From the NCBI RefSeq assembly GCF_044751345.1, contig NZ_JBIWXY010000001.1, forward strand, positions 1,116,001-1,180,000: 64,000 nucleotides of DNA, in the 5' to 3' direction. The notes below the pieces were generated by a model. It was not told the origin of the DNA. It did no database searches and saw nothing but the letters and a program-made list of their open reading frames with translations. The DNA comes from Methylobacillus methanolivorans. GTDB lineage: Bacteria > Pseudomonadota > Gammaproteobacteria > Burkholderiales > Methylophilaceae. Numbering within the stretch: the stretch's first letter is position 1; every line of letters begins with the position of its first letter. The translations under genes were made by a program, and so were the position numbers. Shown one piece after another: positions 61,591 to 64,000 of the stretch.

Positions 61591-63273
61591 TTATTGATTT
61601 ATCTTGAATACACTGACGGTGGAGGAAAGCTTCTGCGCCTGCTCCTCCAAGCTTTCAGCCGCAGCTGCAGCCTGTTCAACCAAAGCTGCATTTTGCTGGG
61701 TCATTTCATCCATTTGTCCAATTGCAATATTGACCTGCTCAATGCCTGAACTTTGCTCTTGGCTTGCCGAAGTAATCTCGCCCATGATGTCTGCCACACG
61801 CTGCACAGAACTGACAATCTCATTCATGGTTGTACCAGCCTGATCCACCAGCTTATTGCCGATATCTACTTTCTCAACAGAATCGCCAATCAAGCCCTTA
61901 ATCTCCTTAGCTGCCGCAGCAGAGCGTTGTGCCAGATTGCGGACTTCGCTTGCCACCACGGCGAACCCACGCCCCTGTTCGCCGGCACGGGCTGCTTCAA
62001 CCGCAGCATTTAAGGCCAAGATATTGGTCTGGAAAGCGATACCATCAATCACGCCGATAATATCCACAATCTTGCGGGAGCTTTCCTTGATCGAACCCAT
62101 GGTGTTCACAACCTGATCTACCACTTGCCCACCACGTACTGCAGACTCAGAGGCTGTAATCACTAACTGGTTAGCTTGCCTTGCATTGTCGGCATTTTGA
62201 CGTACGGTAGAAGTCAGCTCTTCCATGGAGCTTGCTGTTTCTTCCAAGCTTGAAGCCTGTGACTCAGTACGCGAAGATAGATCGGCATTACCAGAGGAAA
62301 TTTCGCTGGTTGCCACCAGCATCGTATCTGTACTGCCTCGTACTTCTGTCACCAGTTTGCGTAACTCTTGAATCATGAAGCGAATACCCACCAGCAACTT
62401 GCCTGGTTCATCAGAAGCATTCTCATTGATCATATCGAGCAGATCGTTTGGCCGCGGTGCCAGATCACCCTTTGAAACACGTCCAATCACCCGAATGCCG
62501 TAATTGATCGGCTCAATGATGGAGACTGTAATAACCCTGGCAAAGACCACTCCCATCAATATAGCCACTAAGCCAAGAACGATAACCAAGATACGCCCTT
62601 GAATACTGGAACTCTTGTTGGCTGCTGCCAACTCTTGAGCCCGGGTACGTTCATATTGCAACAACTGGCTCATTGCATCCTGATAAGCATCGCGAGCGGA
62701 TTGAAATTGCCCATCTACGCTCTCATAGAATGCTTTTTCATCGGACATCAGCTTATTGGTCACATTACGCTTTTCTTCTAGGCTTACCTGCTCATTTGTA
62801 AGCCACCGTTCAAGCGCTGCTACTCGGATATTTAACGCAACCCTCACCTTGAAAGCTTCAGTGCGTACATTGCGATAATCTTCTCGTGCCTTGTTAACTT
62901 TCTCCAGAAAGGGCTGATATTCTGGCTCTTTCATGGACTCCAGAGCTTGAGCCTGTAACTTGTCTACCTCTTTTGAATACTGATCCATCTTACCCAGGAA
63001 ATAAGACTCCTGATCTTGGCTACGATTCCTCATATAGGCAACCGCGTTGATGATATTCATATTGGTATATAACTTCCAATCGTTCAACAGTCCTTGCTTA
63101 GTCGCAGATTCAGCAACGATGGCATCTGTACGATTGCTCATAGAAGTCATCAACACTAGGCTGAGAATCACAATAGCTCCCAGCAACACCAACAGAGATC
63201 CAAAACCGATCACCAACCGCCTAGTGATTTTCTGGCCATACATATAGTTCATTAATGGATTCAGTAGCTTCAT
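61591..63273 (-). CDS. Methyl-accepting chemotaxis protein
   Basis: This 560-residue receptor has a transmembrane helix (about residues 19-42) and a four-helix-bundle-like periplasmic domain up to residue 220. A second transmembrane helix, HAMP and a signalling domain with IDGIAFQTNILALNAAVEAA follow. It lacks the docking pentapeptide found on the PAS receptor, as it ends SVFKINQ. It has strong similarity to the PAS receptor across the signalling domain. The ligand is unknown. Confidence 0.95.
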   Translation of the reverse strand: MKLLNPLMNYMYGQKITRRLVIGFGSLLVLLGAIVILSLVLMTSMSNRTDAIVAESATKQGLLNDWKLYTNMNIINAVAYMRNRSQDQESYFLGKMDQYSKEVDKLQAQALESMKEPEYQPFLEKVNKAREDYRNVRTEAFKVRVALNIRVAALERWLTNEQVSLEEKRNVTNKLMSDEKAFYESVDGQFQSARDAYQDAMSQLLQYERTRAQELAAANKSSSIQGRILVIVLGLVAILMGVVFARVITVSIIEPINYGIRVIGRVSKGDLAPRPNDLLDMINENASDEPGKLLVGIRFMIQELRKLVTEVRGSTDTMLVATSEISSGNADLSSRTESQASSLEETASSMEELTSTVRQNADNARQANQLVITASESAVRGGQVVDQVVNTMGSIKESSRKIVDIIGVIDGIAFQTNILALNAAVEAARAGEQGRGFAVVASEVRNLAQRSAAAAKEIKGLIGDSVEKVDIGNKLVDQAGTTMNEIVSSVQRVADIMGEITSASQEQSSGIEQVNIAIGQMDEMTQQNAALVEQAAAAAESLEEQAQKLSSTVSVFKINQ

Positions 63274-63337
63274 TTTTAATCTCCGCCCTTCAAGTTCAAT
63301 CAGGTCTGTATCTGTATAGTTTTTTTATAATTTGTTA

Positions 63338-63865
63338 CTAAGCGCCAGCGACAATATGATCAACTAAGCCCATTTCTGAACTGGTCATCAGCTTGTCGAT
63401 ATCTACCAAGATCAGCATTCTGTCATCCAGCGTACCCAAGCCAATCAGGTAGTCTGTACTCAGAATAGATCCCATCTCCGGTGCTGGCTTAATCTGTTGT
63501 GGGCTCAGTGTCGTCACATCAGAAACGCTATCCACCACAATCCCGGTCACGCGATTATTGATATTGAGGATAATGACAACCGTAAACTGATCATAGGTAG
63601 GCGTCCCCAGGTTAAACCTGATGCGCATATCAACAATAGGCACAATAATGCCCCGCAGGTTAATCACGCCCTTGATGAAGTCAGGCGCATTAACAATCCT
63701 CGTGACACTTTCATATCCACGAATTTCCTGCACCTTGAGAATATCGATACCGTACTCTTCACTTCCCAGCGTGAAAGCTAAAAACTCACTGCTTTCAACT
63801 TGCGCTGCCCCTGATGGAACCGGTTGTGACTGATTCTCTGTTTTACTGCTTGTTGGTTCTAACAT
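63338..63865 (-). CDS. cheW: Chemotaxis coupling protein CheW
   Basis: CheW couples receptors to the CheA kinase. The 175-residue protein has the two SH3-like lobes with FLAFTLGSEEYGIDILKVQEIRGY and GVINLRGIIVPIVDMRIRF. It is between cheA and the first receptor gene. The start has an AGAGG ahead of it. A 64-bp gap separates the stop from the receptor gene. Confidence 0.96.
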   Translation of the reverse strand: MLEPTSSKTENQSQPVPSGAAQVESSEFLAFTLGSEEYGIDILKVQEIRGYESVTRIVNAPDFIKGVINLRGIIVPIVDMRIRFNLGTPTYDQFTVVIILNINNRVTGIVVDSVSDVTTLSPQQIKPAPEMGSILSTDYLIGLGTLDDRMLILVDIDKLMTSSEMGLVDHIVAGA

Positions 63866-63876
63866 GACAACACCTC

Positions 63877-64000
63877 TTAATGAATGGAAGCTTCCGTGAT
63901 CAACTGCCTACTGGAGCGCAATAAGTTGGTCACATCAAGAATCAGGGAAACACCACCATCACCGAGAATGGTAGCGCCAGAAATACCTGCAACCTTACGG
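63877..64000 (-). CDS. cheA: Chemotaxis histidine kinase CheA (C-terminal end only)
   Basis: Only the last 41 codons are in the window. The reading ends VAGISGATILGDGGVSLILDV and then some 20 more residues, which is typical of the CheW-like regulatory domain at the CheA C-terminus. It is the upstream gene of cheW, in the same operon. The rest of the gene lies beyond the end of the window. Confidence 0.85.
   Translation of the reverse strand, partial: RKVAGISGATILGDGGVSLILDVTNLLRSSRQLITEASIH

Overview
The window is chromosomal DNA of a methylotrophic betaproteobacterium, most likely a member of the Methylophilaceae close to Methylobacillus. The best pointers are an mxaRSACKL block, which assembles calcium-dependent methanol dehydrogenase, and a LuxR-type regulator that resembles EpsA of the Methylobacillus methanolan system. 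The housekeeping gene orders (scpA-scpB-rluB, pyrG-kdsA-eno-ftsB, glyA-nrdR-ribD, nadE-glnB, fabA-fabB) fit a proteobacterium. Nothing looks like a phage, insertion sequence, integron or CRISPR array. No comparison with a reference genome was possible.

Layout. 1-4.1 kb (+): the end of a degenerate GGDEF-EAL protein, an ArsC-like protein, dapE, prmB and a DUF202 membrane protein. 4.1-8.9 kb (-): an operon reading rnm, yciO, an M50 protease, scpA, scpB and rluB. 9.0-14.9 kb (+): yciB, a YciI protein, a BolA protein, an exported parvulin, an M61 peptidase and an FTR1 permease fused to a cytochrome c. 15-20.8 kb (-): sucC, sucD, an exported ankyrin protein, nadE, glnB, a DUF486 protein and a VOC protein. 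20.9-22.4 kb (+): serB and an exported cyclophilin. 22.4-25.7 kb (-): a MocR-type regulator, fabB and fabA.

26.0-31.3 kb (+) holds mxaR, mxaS, mxaA, mxaC, mxaK and mxaL in one tight operon; the structural genes mxaFJGI are not in the window. Then come a small exported protein, a YgfX-like protein divergent from ygfZ, a DUF3147 protein, and on the minus strand a Cache-GGDEF diguanylate cyclase, ftsB, eno, kdsA, pyrG, a fused nnrE-nnrD gene and mtnA. Between mtnA and tatD lies a 602-bp AT-rich gene-free stretch. It carries two colinear copies, 406 bp apart, of a module with four DnaA-box-like 9-mers each. This is the most unusual feature of the window.

42.9-46.8 kb (-): tatD, ribD, nrdR and glyA. 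47.0-51.8 kb (+): class I fumarase, an Old Yellow Enzyme, iscX, a phosphomannomutase/phosphoglucomutase and a retropepsin-like protease. 51.7-54.0 kb (-): a GNAT acetyltransferase and pgm. A tRNA-Lys(CTT) gene with its own promoter and terminator sits at 54.1 kb. A cyclic-nucleotide-binding protein and the EpsA-like regulator follow. The window ends in a chemotaxis operon on the minus strand: cheA (partial), cheW, two chemoreceptors, cheR, cheD, cheB, cheY and cheZ.
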